The notes under the pieces were generated by a model. The model was not told the origin of the DNA. It saw only the letters and a program-made list of their open reading frames with translations, and made no database searches. A DNA stretch of 64,000 nucleotides from Xylona heveae TC161. Its lineage: Eukaryota > Ascomycota > Xylonomycetes > Xylonales > Xylonaceae. A program made the position numbers and the translations under genes. The stretch spans positions 2,175,726 to 2,239,725 of the forward strand of contig NW_017264193.1 of NCBI RefSeq assembly GCF_001619985.1, read 5' to 3'. Shown here piece by piece: positions 33,168 through 43,901 of the stretch; the stretch's first letter is position 1, and each line of letters opens with the position of its first letter.

Positions 33168-34174
33168 GATGATTGCTACTGTTTGTTGGTGCGCTCCGTT
33201 GGGTCTTGCGATGGGATCAATTGCGGCGCAAGCGCAAACGCAAATGCACACAAAACAATTATGTATACGGGACGAGGAGCATACACAGCAATTGGGGAAG
33301 GTTTGGGGCCAAGGCGGTTGTTGTTGAGCTGCAATAGCGCAACGACGGGCGGCCTGGCGGAGAAACTCCGGTCGGGTACGGAGGTACTTCCGCACCCTTT
33401 ACCAGAGCTCACCCCGTTGACCCCCAGCTTATGACGGTTGTGGTGTCTTCAGCTAGCCGTACATTACCATACGACTGACTGACGTGGGACAGGACGACAC
33501 CAGACGACGCCAGCGTAACGTGGACTGTTTGTTTGCCATGTAAAAGTCATGGCGGGAGGCGGCAGATGGGAAGGTATGATAGTTTTCATGATTCTACTCA
33601 TATAGTGTTTGCCAGTACTTTGAGATTTATATATTGTTATTCGTAGAGCAAGACGTGTCGTAATATGGTCCAAATACTAGACTGCTAAGAATAGGTTGAA
33701 AGAGCCAACTCTTTCGATTCTAGAACACTTCTATTTTTCAAAGCTTCTGGTCCTCTGTATCCCCCTGATTCCTAAGTACCTAGTCTAGCATTGACGAAGA
33801 TCATCATTGATTACTAGAGACTTGTCTTCCTTTTACCGCGAGATCTGCGTCAGGTGCCTAAATGAGAAGACTCAACCTTAACATTTCGAAACGATGCAAA
33901 TGAACAAAGAAGGTGGCATTGTACCCTCCAGGGCCCAGTATTGAAATATAAAGAAGTAAGAGATATTCTGAAAAGGTGAAACTGGTCTGGGTCCGCCCCC
34001 CAGCTTTCGCTCCATGCAAACGCCTCCATAAATGCCCCACGCATTACACCATGCTGCCTCAGCCCATGAACCTGACCGAAAGAAAAAGAAAAGAAAAAAA
34101 AAAGAAAAAAGAAATCCCAGATTAACGCCGCACAACAACTCTTGAGCATGCAATACCAAAAAAGAATGACCGCA
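33168..34174. other. Intergenic region upstream of PHS1
   Basis: About 1 kb between minus-strand genes. Open stretches on both strands are shadows of repetitive or A+T-rich sequence; a purine run (about 34076-34112) sits close to the stop codon of the next gene. No gene supported. Confidence 0.5.
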
Positions 34175-35225
34175 TTAGCCCAGATATGCTTGAAACATGT
34201 TGCCCTTGGGATACGTCGGTGTGCCACAACCTTCCACGACGCAGGCGGCAAAAGGTTTGTTTTTGGACTTTGCCGATTTCCGCAGAGGCCGCTTTGAAGT
34301 ACATTCTCCACAGTAAACCTAAACATTACACGATGCATCAGTAAAACTCCATATGCACGATTATATCACGGGAGAGGGAGAGGGGAAATCTTACATGTCC
34401 ACAATTCTTTATCACCCAGACTTGTCGCTTGAGGTCGGTTTTGCCTGTACCCAATTCCAACTCGCAATAAGGACAGACCACCACGTCATCCTCTCCGGGA
34501 GATCGAGTGAAACCCGGGCGAGCGGGATTTGGCGCTTTATACGGAGGAGGGCTATTGTTTATTCGGAAACCAACTTCTTCGTAATCGATTACAGCTCCAG
34601 GATTCGTAAAATTGTCTGTCGTAAGGTTGACATTCTCTTCTTCTCTATTTAATTGGTAACGCGGAAATGGCCGACGATTCATCGAGCCCAGAATCAAGCT
34701 GGGTGGCTCATGGAGAAATTGGCCTCGGGGACCTGCAACTGCCGGCACGCTGGTATTTATTCCCCTTGGAGGTCTTCCACCAAAACCATGACCGAGGAAG
34801 AGGTGAGCAGGCCCAAGACCCAACATGGTTAACCCGGGAAGCTGCTCTTGGCTGGGTATCCGACGAGAAGAGACGAATTCGACATCAGGGCTCTCTTCGC
34901 GGTGGCGAGCAGTTCGTTGCTCGTCGGCGTTTGGCACTTCCAAATCGATTATGTCAGAGGGGAACCGGGGCGGACGGCTCGCTCTAGAAGACGTCGGGTT
35001 TCGAGCAGATGCAGTCGGAGGAGAATCCGGTTCATTCGTAAGATCGATAACAGCTTCAGCAGGCTGCGAGGTGGAGGCAGGAGTCCTGAAGTCTAGGCCG
35101 TCCCCAGGAAACCTCAGAGACGGAAGGCGAGGCATTGAGCGGCTATCGTCCCCTACGCCACGCGAAGAGGAGGCATGGAAATTGAAGGTCCACGAAGGTG
35201 GGTTTCGACTTTGGCCGCTTGCCAT
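34175..35225 (-). CDS. RING-type protein with SUMO-interaction motifs, possible SUMO-targeted ubiquitin ligase subunit
   Basis: Exons (leftward) 35225-34395 and 34318-34175 give 324 residues, or more if the upstream exon at 35518 belongs. Near the N-terminus are two hydrophobic-acidic motifs of the SUMO-interaction type, AEAVIDLTNEPDSPP and SDIIDLEVP. The C-terminus is a divergent RING: CPYCELELG (C-x2-C), KNCGHVYCGECTSKRP (C-x-H-x2-C-x2-C) and ACVVEGCGTPT (C-x4-C), then KGNMFQAYLG. SIMs plus a C-terminal RING is the layout of Slx5/Slx8, Rfp1/2 and RNF4, which ubiquitinate sumoylated proteins in genome maintenance. I infer that role; fungal relatives are often labelled 'cell cycle control protein'. 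The splice joins CGH to VYC exactly across the RING. The protein is otherwise Pro/Ser/Arg rich. Confidence 0.7.
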
Positions 35226-35443
35226 CTGGTCGTGGGTCCTCTATATCAAGTAGGAATGTCAGCGGCCCGCCAGCGAGAATGTTTAAGGCCGCTTCTCTTC
35301 AGCTATGCGTTACCTTATTGCTCCAATGAGCCGAAGCAAACGGGAGACCGTCCATACTCCACCATGAGGTGGAGATATTCAAGGCAAGAAGATAGGCGTA
35401 GGTATATCACAAGTGGAGAGAAAAAGTATTGTCCCAGACGGAC

Positions 35444-35518
35444 CTTCCCTTTGTTGGATCTCTTGTCCAGACCCTCTTTGCCGCCAGAGTCTCGAATCCG
35501 TTGACCGAGGAGTGCCAT
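35444..35518 (-). CDS. Possible upstream coding exon of the RING gene, or a separate small ORF
   Basis: From the ATG at 35518 the frame reads MALLGQRIRDSGGKEG and continues hydrophilic to NKGK at 35444, where a GTCCGT donor occurs, the same weak donor used in YPT7. An AG at about 35243 would join it in frame to THDQMASGQ of the RING gene. The frame also simply continues to about 35315. I cannot decide between a first exon, a short independent gene and chance. Confidence 0.3.
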
Positions 35519-35761
35519 GATGCACTCTGCGCCAGAAAGGGAAATATAGCCGAGCACGCATGGTCACCCAGCACCGAGACTCCAGAGAGCAGAAAGCACC
35601 GATAACGCCACCTGATAAGTGAAGAACGTTGAATATCAACCTCACCTGCAGCTGGGTGCTGAGTGTTGGAAGAAACTTGCGCTCAGATCTGGAGTGAGGA
35701 TATTTCAGTCTTGAATTCAACTGCAATCATACTACGTATTATCACGCGTTGGTCGGAAATT

Positions 35762-35775
35762 CAGTCACGTGACTG
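35762..35775. promoter_or_regulatory. 14-base perfect palindrome CAGTCACGTGACTG
   Basis: A perfect inverted repeat centred on CACGTG, about 540 bases upstream of the RING gene ATG and 245 upstream of the possible ATG at 35518. GTGTGACTG follows four bases later, repeating one half-site. This suits a dimeric bHLH factor; the binding partner is inferred. Confidence 0.5.
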
Positions 35776-37171
35776 TTCAGTGTGACTGTCAACGTCCAGG
35801 AGCCAATAAAAGAGAGCTTTGACCTCCGTGCCATCCATCGGAGTATATTGAAACGAGCCATATGGCTTGTTGTCATTTCAATCGGTCGTATATCGAATTC
35901 AAATGTTTTAAAGAATTGTATCGATTGTAATTCAAACAGTCTTTCCAATGGTGTTCTCAAACGTTACTATCTTGCAGACATAAATAGCTACCTACCTAGG
36001 TTACTATGTAGTTACCTATTGCTTTTGATAGCAGCTTTCGAAGAGACCACTCCAAATATTACCGGCTCATCGGACTCAATTGCGCTATCCCTTTCACAGT
36101 ACTGAAATACTAATAATCATCAAGAGACCAGGGACAGTGAACCTCATTGCTCAACGCAACTTACTATAATGCAAATGCCGGTGTGGACGGACCCGAGGAC
36201 TTGGCATCATTTCCGAATTTGCTTTCGTTCTTCATTTTATTTCTCCATTGACTGTATGGCATTCATGCCAAAGGTTTGTTCATCGTCGCCAAGGTCTTTT
36301 CGATGCATATTTCGTACAGCCTCCGGACAAATCCAGCATCTTAATATGGTCTCTAGAGCTTCTCTTCCATTCTTTTCGGCATGCTCCCGGGTGATCTGGT
36401 TTCATGGTCGAGCAACTGATGGCCATTGTGTTAGATTGGTCACAACTTTTCTAGCCGTTGACCTCTGGAAATGATATATACCCTTTCCTTTTTTTTAAAA
36501 AAAAAAATTGAATTCTCTTTGCAGTGAATGATTATTCTGACAATATTATCTTCTCACTTTTTAGTTTGATTGAGACTTTCAAACATGGCGTCTAATGATG
36601 GTACGGTTTACGACTGATGCCTTTGTTTTTACGGGACGTTGGATTCATTATGATCTATGTGTCATCCAGGAATCGAGAGTCACTCTAATGGTCGCTTTCC
36701 TCGCGTTGTATGTAGGACAGCCGAAGTATGGCGAATCTTTGCATATTAATTTATTAATCGCGTGCAAGGTATAGGGAGAGGGATGGGCTCCATCTTCGTC
36801 ATCATCATCATCATCATCAGCAGCAGCAGGCATCAAATTTCACGGCTCAGGGATATGCTCCGCACATTATGGGGCCTTGATATCCAAGCAAAGGTAGCTC
36901 CGAGATTCGAAAATTGAAGACTCAAAATTTGGCGCACGTGTCAGAGAAAAGAAAAGAAGCAATATGTCAGTTGGGCGCTTTGCTGTTCATAGTTGGTTTT
37001 TTATAAAATTCTTTCGATAATTAAGGACAAAAGAAAACTTTCGCAACTGTTCCCGCCAGGTCGGCTATGAAGTGAGACTATTATTGTACATTCCGCCGTA
37101 GAAAAAAGAAACTTCCCTTTCCGCCATTTTTCTTTTGGACCTGAGATTAAGAAATCGTCGGCGCTCTTCCT

Positions 37172-38842
37172 CTAGCTAGAGCCTAGAGTGCTGATGACAC
37201 CAGTACTGTCAACCACAACGAGGCTTTGAGCCTGAGGGCCCCATGCAACAGCGGCTGCAGACACTGCACTTTTCAGCGGCTCGGACCATTGCTTGCTTGA
37301 CTTAGAATACTGCTGAACAGAGACACCGCTGGGACCGGAAACCGCCAAGAACTGGCCCGTGTAATCCCAAGCAATGCCCTCAACGGTGCTACCAATCTCC
37401 AGCACCTTTGTTTGCGCCGCCTTTCGCAAGTCCCATATGGCGACACTGTTCTGGCCGCGGGAAACAGCGGCAAGCCATGTGCCGTTCTCTGAGAAGGTAA
37501 GATCTCGGAGCGGACTAGCATTATCAAAGCTGGCGGCATTGGTGCCTGTTTTGACGTCAAATATCTTGATCTGGCCATCAGTACCACCAGCAGCAAAAAG
37601 GTGTCCATCAGGGTGGAACCCAGCAGTCAAGAGCTCTGTTATATGATTAGCCTTTTATCTTTCTCGTGGAATTTTGGGGTCTGGATAACTTACCAGAATC
37701 ACTGTAGATTTGCAAGACAACCTTCAAGTTCTCCAAATCGTAGAGGACATAGCTCTTGTCTGCGCCTACAGAAGCAAGAATCTCACCACTTGGGTGCAGA
37801 GCTAGTGCCGTGGCCTCGCCTGCATGTGACTCGAACGATGCGATCTGTGATCCCTCGCTGAAAACCTGCACCGAACCACCTGCAGTGCTGACGATGGCTT
37901 TATCGCCCCACCAGAGAGCGTCCGTGACGGCACCCTTTCCGCTCTTTAGTGTTTGAACGAGCTTATTCTGACTGATAGAGTAGACTCCAGCAACGCCATC
38001 GGATCCGCCAACAAGGGCAAGGTCGCCCGCCGGATGAACAGCGATTGACCTGCTGCCGGGGTAGAGCGATTCCGATTTTCCTATGGGGCCAAATGATTGA
38101 ATGTTCTCGCCAGTGACCCAGCCATCCGGTACTGCCCGTTTGCGACGAGTGCTGGATAATCTGCGGTGCCAATGTCAGTGAAGAGACCGAGACGAAGCAG
38201 CATTGATTCGATTCCGTACCTTTCTTGCGTAGCATCAATCTTAGCAATGATGTTGGCCGGCAGACCTTGGCTGTCGACCTGCATGGTGTCCCCATTGGCA
38301 ACGTTTCCGCCGGCATTGATTGTGATTCTTGAAAGAGCTTCTCGCGCCTCATCGCGCTCTCTAGTCAATCTCGCGATCACACGGACCGCCGCATCGTGCT
38401 GATAAAGCGATGTGCTCAATTCCTGCCGCGTCTGCGCCAACTGCTGATGCAGGGTGTATGTCTCCAGAGTAAGGGCATCCCATTCATTTTGAAACACCGA
38501 AAGAAGAGATGGTATCGAAGTCAGGGTCGGAGGCCGCGGTCGAACTGTGCGCGCAGACTTTAAGTCGACAAGGTCCTCGACAGTAAGCTCCTCCCCGTTT
38601 ACCGGATCCTTTCCATTTTCAGAAATGTATGTTTCGATCAATCGCTTCTCGAATACGTGGCCTACCGTGGGAATCAGTATAGTGCGTATTCATATTGCCC
38701 AGTTTGCAGCAGACATACCGCTCTTGCGAGAAGCCACTGGCTCCTGAGGCGCTTCACCAGAGACTTTGAGGAAGAAAGGGTTAGTTATTCGCCCAATGGC
38801 AACCAGAGGTTCGAGAATCTGAGACCTACTTGCACACAGCAT
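37172..38842 (-). CDS. PRP19: Pre-mRNA splicing factor PRP19 (U-box, WD40)
   Basis: Exons (leftward) 38842-38830, 38763-38719, 38661-38220, 38160-37694 and 37635-37172 give 476 residues. Prp19 is the E3 ubiquitin ligase core of the NineTeen complex that stabilises U5 and U6 in the activated spliceosome and also acts in DNA repair. The U-box is at the N-terminus: MLCAISGEAPQEPVASRKSG, then FEKRLIETYISENGKDPVNG. The tetramerising coiled coil follows (LTSIPSLLSVFQNEWDAL, LAQTRQELSTSLYQHDAA). The linker ends QERLSSTRRKRAVPDGW, and seven WD40-type repeats fill about 200-476 (for example SIAVHPAGDLALVGGSDG and GFHPDGHLFAAGGTDG). The first coding exon is only 13 nt. Every splice junction recovers family sequence, so the model is firm. 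Confidence 0.97.
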
Positions 38843-39398
38843 CGCCAGAAATTTGTTAAATATGGAATCTGTGTTCAAAATGGTGACCTGGTATCGCTTT
38901 CTGTAAAGCTCGGGCTCGCGACAACAATTCAGCCTCAAATGCGCTAAACCATTAACGGATATCTAGTAGATCGTCAACTACAAGGCCGGCTTACTTCATT
39001 AATCCCTGTTTGTGTATTCCTGGTATCAAAATGAATATACCTTACATACGGAGTAAATATGACTACATATATATATATATATATTTTATCTTTTTACTTT
39101 TTGAATTTTACTGCAATCCGTATTTATTCATGTTTTCACACTCATTTGACACGACTGTTAGCTCGATATTGGCCTCGCAATTGTGTCCAGCACAGACTGA
39201 TTATATCTGCAAATCTGGGTTACTGGGCCTCCCAAAGAAAACAGCCTGTTCAAGCACGAATGACTTCGAGAATCCTTGATAATCTGTCCCTTTCCCCCTA
39301 GGGAACCAAGGAATTACCCGCGTAATGGACTCTCTAGGAAATTTTAAAGATACTAGCCGCTCTTGTGCAGATGAAAGACAAACCCATGGTCAAGACGA
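38843..39398. other. Intergenic region upstream of PRP19, with (AT)n run
   Basis: About 560 bases, A+T rich, between PRP19 and the DUF4604 gene, both on the minus strand. A TA dinucleotide run of ten units lies at 39066-39085. No gene supported. Confidence 0.55.
39066..39085. repeat. (AT)n microsatellite
   Basis: Ten TA units upstream of the PRP19 start codon region; simple repeat. Confidence 0.9.
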
Positions 39399-39410
39399 TC
39401 AATCGTCTTG
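39391..39410. other. Perfect hairpin-forming repeat over the DUF4604 stop codon
   Basis: CAAGACGAT, a two-base centre, then ATCGTCTTG: nine-base arms with almost no loop, covering the last codons and stop of the DUF4604 gene. Such a short loop would favour a cruciform or intermolecular pairing over an RNA hairpin. May be chance. Confidence 0.4.
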
Positions 39411-39957
39411 GTCAAAGGAGAGCTTGATAGCCTTCTTGGGCCGTTTACTCTTCTTCTTAGGCGCATTTCGGATTTCAGAAGGCTCTTCCTCTTCCTCGTC
39501 ATCTTGCCCGACTGTTTTCACAGGTTTTCTCTTCTTCTGACTACCACCTACACCAGCAACTATTTCTTTAGATCTGATGGGCGTCTCGTCACGAGCTTCG
39601 GACTCAGTTTCAGTTTTAGAAGGGTTAGAACTAGTTGCGTCCTCAGAAATCGCTGGCTCCGTACTCTTTTTTGCATCATTTTCGCCCTTGGTCAACGCTT
39701 CATATTCAGCCTTGGTGATGTTCTCATTACTCCCCTCCTCCACATATGTTGGCTCTTCATCTTCATCTTCGTTGCGAAGCCTGCTTGGCACGACTGAAGA
39801 GCGCGCATGCTTCTGTGGATCTCCTCCCACATACTGAGACTTTAGTCTTCGAAGGAAGTTTGGTTCTTTGGATTCTTTGTTTGCCATTAGCATGGCATTT
39901 ATGAACGTTAAGCTTCATTATCGCACCATAACTTAGGTTCTTAGAGTTGAAGCTCAT
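39399..39957 (-). CDS. DUF4604-type small acidic/basic protein
   Basis: Exons (leftward) 39957-39927 and 39874-39399 give 168 residues. The N-terminus MSFNSKNLSYESKEPNFLRR, followed by LKSQYVGGD, is the typical start of DUF4604 proteins, and EEPTYVEEGSNENITKAEYE is the second conserved block. The rest is Glu/Asp/Ser rich with Lys/Arg clusters (QKKRKPVK, KKKSKRPKKAIKLSF), which suggests a nuclear protein. No enzymatic motif. The function of the family is not known to me. The 52-nt intron (donor GTGCGA) is required to restore the conserved YESKEP junction. The gene is head to head with the mannosyltransferase, 1.3 kb apart. Confidence 0.82.
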
Positions 39958-40289
39958 CTTGATGGATTAGGCTACCCGTGAATTTCACGTGTAATTTCGG
40001 AATAGGTGAGATTGTATTCAGCCTACAGCTTTGAGGGTTTAAAATCGCAACAATTAGCTGTGCGCCTCTTTATCTTTGTGAAATTATATTTGGATCAATC
40101 AATTGGGTGGATTTACTTGATTCATGCTCATCAAATTGCCGGAATCTCCAAGTTTAATGGACTGTTTGCCAGCGGAGAGTGGCGAAAAAAAGGGGTTCAG
40201 CAGGATAAATATTTATCGCAGGTAATGGTCTGCCTTGAGAAAGACGTGCTAAGGCAAAGAAACTGTTTCTATACACCAGGAGATTATCA

Positions 40290-40505
40290 TTACAGTGATT
40301 TCAAGAGCTGACCTAGTGATCTTGTGGGCAAGTGGGATATTGAAGCAGGTAACAAATGGATTGCATGCATTTGCGCCGGCCGAAAATTAGCCGAGTCTCG
40401 GCACCAATCATTCCTCACGAAACCAAATCGTTTATAAAAAGCGATTGCAGCACGCGTCGAGCTAGAGCAGACATGGTACACTCTATAACTCATGCTGTAG
40501 CGCAT
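40290..40505 (-). pseudogene. Possible remnant of a GNAT acetyltransferase C-terminal end
   Basis: The minus-strand frame contains SSTRAAIAFYKRFGFVRND, which resembles the last helix-strand of GNAT-fold N-acetyltransferases (pattern A-x-x-h-Y-x-x-h-G-F). No acetyl-CoA-binding motif or N-terminal half is found upstream in any frame, and the sequence there turns into a simple repeat. If real, only about 25 recognisable residues remain. It could be chance resemblance. Confidence 0.3.
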
Positions 40506-40534
40506 TGATTGAGTTGGGAAGATAAGAAAAGCTA

Positions 40535-40584
40535 TAAAAAAAAGAAAAAGAAAAAGAAAAAGAAAAAGAAAAAGAAAAAGAAAA
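40535..40584. repeat. (AAAAAG)n microsatellite
   Basis: About eight units of AAAAAG, with a longer A run at the left edge. It lies immediately upstream (minus-strand sense) of the possible GNAT remnant. Confidence 0.95.
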
Positions 40585-41285
40585 TATCTTGGTTTGTCGA
40601 GTATGAGTCTGTCCTGATGGCCAAGTTTTCAGTACCCTTGGCGAAGGGAGATTTTTTAGGCAGAGAATTTATCGTGATCCGTGATACGTCGTCCTTCGGG
40701 CCAGGTAATCATCTACTGCGCGGCAGGGCCTTGGCGTGCAGGCCACGAATGTTTCCTGAGTACACTGTACTAGTACAACGAGAGTAATCTGCCGGGAGGC
40801 GGAAGTAGTGGTACTTTAAATTCCCCAGGAGGAGGGAAATCTGGCTTTGCCACTGTAAGAGGAGGCTTTACCAATTCAAGTAGCTTACGCTTTCGGCTGC
40901 GATCCCTGATCTCGTAACGCTTCCACCAACCTCCTATCGCCTCCAACCAAGGCCGCTTGGGACGCCGAAACTTCATCGATACCCTTCCTGCTCGACCGAA
41001 TGCTTTGATCCACAACTCACATTGGGTGTGTGCGTACGTCAACGTACAATTTTTGTCTCGACCTACGACTGGGCATTCCAAGCCCAATTGTATCTGGGAG
41101 TTCTCTCCAGCCGTTCGTTACTGCGATCGCGTCTCGCTGGGTGGGAAGTTGGGGTTTCTGCTCTATCTCTCCCCAGCAATCTCAACTGGACAGTGGAGAT
41201 CCCTTTCTCGTCCAGTTCACACGCCGAATTCCCTGGCCTCTTCTAGCATTTAAGGAGGGCTAGAACACGAATCTGGGCCGCAGTC

Positions 41286-43062
41286 ATGGGGCTGCTACAA
41301 AATATAACGAAGCGCATGCCGTCGTCGGGATTGCCCTCTCTGGACGACTTTTCGAAACGCAAGAACAGGATAACACCAAGATTGGCTTTCTTCAGACGGC
41401 GTATACGGTTAAGGGGGAATTCGTCTATATCCATTCCCCTCGGTGTCGTGCTACTTTTCCCATGTATTGTCATAATATTGATCCTGGTGCTTTTCCTCCG
41501 ACACCCATCTTCCCCGGGCAGGATATTGATGCCCGCGGGGGCACCACCCTCCATTAGGTACGTCAATTCTTGAAATTAATCCGTCGCTCATCTTAAATTC
41601 TAACGGTATTTGCGCTATCAGAAAAATCAGCGAACAACATGACAGGGTGTTCGCAACTGGCTGTTTAGATCCTCACACCCAAAACAAGGGTGAGCGAGCA
41701 AATGCAGCTTTCGTGGTCCTTGCGCGGAATAAGGAACTCGAAGGGGTTATTCAATCCGTTAAATCGATAGAGCGTCATTTCAATCGCTGGTTCCACTACC
41801 CTTACGTCTTCCTCAACGATGGAGAGTTCAACTCGACCTTCAAGGAGACTGTAATGAATTACACAAGTGCTCCAGTTGAATTCGGCCAAATTGACCCCAG
41901 CATGTGGGGTTTCCCGGAGTGGACAGACGCCAAGGTTGCAAAAGAAGGAATTGCCGTGCAGGGCGATGCCGCAATCATGTACGGAGGCATGGAAAGCTAT
42001 CATCACATGTGTAGATTCTACTCTGGGTTAGTAATCCTTGAAATTATCCGCTCACGCCCCTTCCCATTCTTGTATTCCGTCGTTGCCAAACTCAATGGCT
42101 AATCCTGAGAAGATTTTTCTACAAGCACAAACTCCTAGAGAAGTATGAGTGGTATTGGCGTTTAGAGCCCGAAATCAAATATTTCTGCGATATCACCTAG
42201 TGGGTTCAAACTTGATTTCTATTTCGAAACTCTCAACGACTAACTTGGAGAAGCGATCCTTTCCAATACATGGCTAGTGCCAATAAGACTTATGGTTTCA
42301 CCATCGCCGTGAAAGAGCTCAAGGAAACGGTTCCCAATATCTTCCGCTACGCCTCCGCGTATAAACGAAAGAATAATCTTCAGTCGAAGGGGCTCTGGGA
42401 GATGTTCATTGAGTCCCCTCCAGAGGATCCAAAGCCTTTGCCCAAAGATGATCCTAAATACAAGCCCCCGCTTCCCGACGAGTTGCGCAAGATCGAGCCC
42501 AACGCCGGGGGTGTTAATGAGGTGGATCCGGAGACTATGGAAGGAGAAAAATATAACATGTGCCATTTTTGGAGTAATTTTGAAATTGCTCGATTGGACT
42601 GGTTCCGCAGCAAGGAATACGAAGAATTCTTTGACATGATGGACCGCAGCGGAGGATTTTGGATGGAGCGGGTAAGTTGTTGCTGATGAGATTTACTCAA
42701 TTAAAAGCTAATATATTTAGTGGGGTGATGCTCCTATTCACTCACTAGCTGCTGGTGCCCTCCTGTCGCCATCCGACATTCATTATTTCCGGGACTTTGG
42801 TTATCGTCACACAACCATTCAGCACTGCCCGGCAAATGCACCGTCGCGACAGCTTCCACGGGAACCGTTCCTGGAGAAGACTACATCGGACGAGAAGAAA
42901 CGGAGGGAAGAGGACGAATATTGGGAATCGTGGGATCCTGAAAAGGAGAACGGCGTTGGCTGCAGGTGCAGGTGCGACACAGATATTGTCGATGTCGAAG
43001 GCAAGCAAGGGAGTTGCTTGGCGGAGTGGGTCGAGGTTGCGGGTGGTTGGGCGTCGCCTTGA
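41286..43062 (+). CDS. Alpha-1,2-mannosyltransferase, KRE2/MNT1/KTR family (GT15)
   Basis: Exons 41286-41557, 41622-42026, 42110-42199, 42254-42671 and 42721-43062 give 508 residues. The protein is a type II Golgi membrane glycosyltransferase that adds alpha-1,2-mannose from GDP-mannose to O- or N-linked glycans. There is a short basic cytosolic tail, then a signal anchor (about 52-72, GVVLLFPCIVIILILVLFL), a stem, and the GT15 domain. Hallmarks: ERANAAFVVLARNKELEGVI, FNRWFHYPYVFLNDGEF, AIMYGGMESYHHMCRFYSG, EKYEWYWRLEPEIKYFCDI, TYDPFQYM, CHFWSNFEIARLDWFRS and GGFWMERWGDAPIHSLAA, then HYFRDFGYRHTTIQHCP. The invariant Glu pair of WRLEPE is intact. The C-terminal tail after about 450 is longer than usual and Cys rich (GCRCRCDTD). 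Which KTR subgroup it belongs to is not resolved. Confidence 0.95.
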
Positions 43063-43901
43063 GACCGTCATTGTCTGTGGCATTGCATTTCACTTTTTAT
43101 ATTCTGTATTAATGGGCCTTTGTCGACGGAAGAAGCGCTCTGCACGTCGATTCTTCAATTTCTGCTTTTCTCCATGTTCGTAGCGCCCCTTACAGGGCGG
43201 ATACCATTGGCAGCATGGTCTCTCAGCACTGGTTACGGTGAACTTCTTTTTAATTCACATGTTGTACAGATATATTTTCATTGAGAAAGACTGGTGGTTT
43301 TTTTTTGGATGCTGTTCAAGAATTAGAGTGTCATTATTAGACATAATAAAAATAGATAAATCTGGGAAGCATTGTGTTAACATGATCATCCTGTGGATCT
43401 ACCCGTCAAGTTGCCCCGAGCTTTGTAACTGGAGCTTGGGGAAAGCGCTCAATTAACCGGATATGGCCGCGCTTGTTCCGTTTAGCTTGAGGCCAGCAGA
43501 CCCCCGGTCGTGATCGATACCGGCATGTGCCCGATAAGAACTACTGCCCCTCCAACTCCAAGGTCCTCCCTTCCCAAAGTCGAACGTGTTCAAGAGTGAA
43601 TACCAGTTATGCTCCATTTCTCACCCTTCCCTGTCCCATTATTTTCTACTATTTGAATCTGTTCGATTCTTCCTGAATGCTAGGATCATCCTTATCATAT
43701 TTTCAGAGGTGTTATACTTACTCTTTGTTCTGTGATCTTTGTTTCGCGTTGGCGTCAGCTTAACCCCGCCTTCCCGCTAGGCAACAACGTCAAGAGATTC
43801 CCAGATCTTCCAAGACAGTCTTATCAAATCCTTCAGAAGTAAGCGATAACTGACTGCGATCAAACATCTTTCAAATTTGATTTTTCTTGGAATCTAGAGA
43901 A
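43063..43901. other. Intergenic region, promoter of the unrecognised membrane protein gene
   Basis: About 840 bases, A+T rich around 43,230-43,380 and C+T rich before the next gene. No gene or RNA supported. Confidence 0.5.

Larger units (their letters stand above)
35226..37171. other. Intergenic region, 1.9 kb, between RING gene and PRP19 3' end
   Basis: Apart from the possible exon at 35444-35518 I see no supported gene. It contains a 14-base palindrome at 35762, A+T-rich sequence from 35,850 to 36,100 and 36,470 to 36,560, and a CAT/CAG trinucleotide run near 36797-36830. Short open frames (35782-36105, 36169-36474) resemble nothing known to me. Confidence 0.5.
39958..41285. other. Intergenic region, 1.3 kb, upstream of mannosyltransferase
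   Basis: Contains a possible degraded acetyltransferase fragment (40290-40505, minus), an (AAAAAG)n tract (40535-40584), and otherwise unsupported open frames on both strands, the longest a 105-codon minus-strand stretch at 41087-40770 rich in Arg, Lys and Pro. TTCACGTGTAA is near 39986. Confidence 0.5.

Noticed and set aside
32658-33434. 258-codon plus-strand open frame opposite PHS1
   Set aside because: It is a shadow of PHS1 exon 1 and the repeat-rich intron; the translated repeats (RDQRDQRDQ) come from the 9-base tandem units.
36585-36707. Small spliced candidate gene (MASNDG joined to IESHSNGRFPR)
   Set aside because: Splice signals fit but the frame cannot be extended into a credible protein and no family resemblance is seen.
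36648-36836. Minus-strand frame starting MMPAAADDDDDDDED
   Set aside because: Composition is produced by the CAT/CAG trinucleotide run; no further support.
40770-41087. 105-codon Arg/Pro-rich frame upstream of the mannosyltransferase
   Set aside because: Lies in its promoter on the opposite strand, no motif, no plausible start context.
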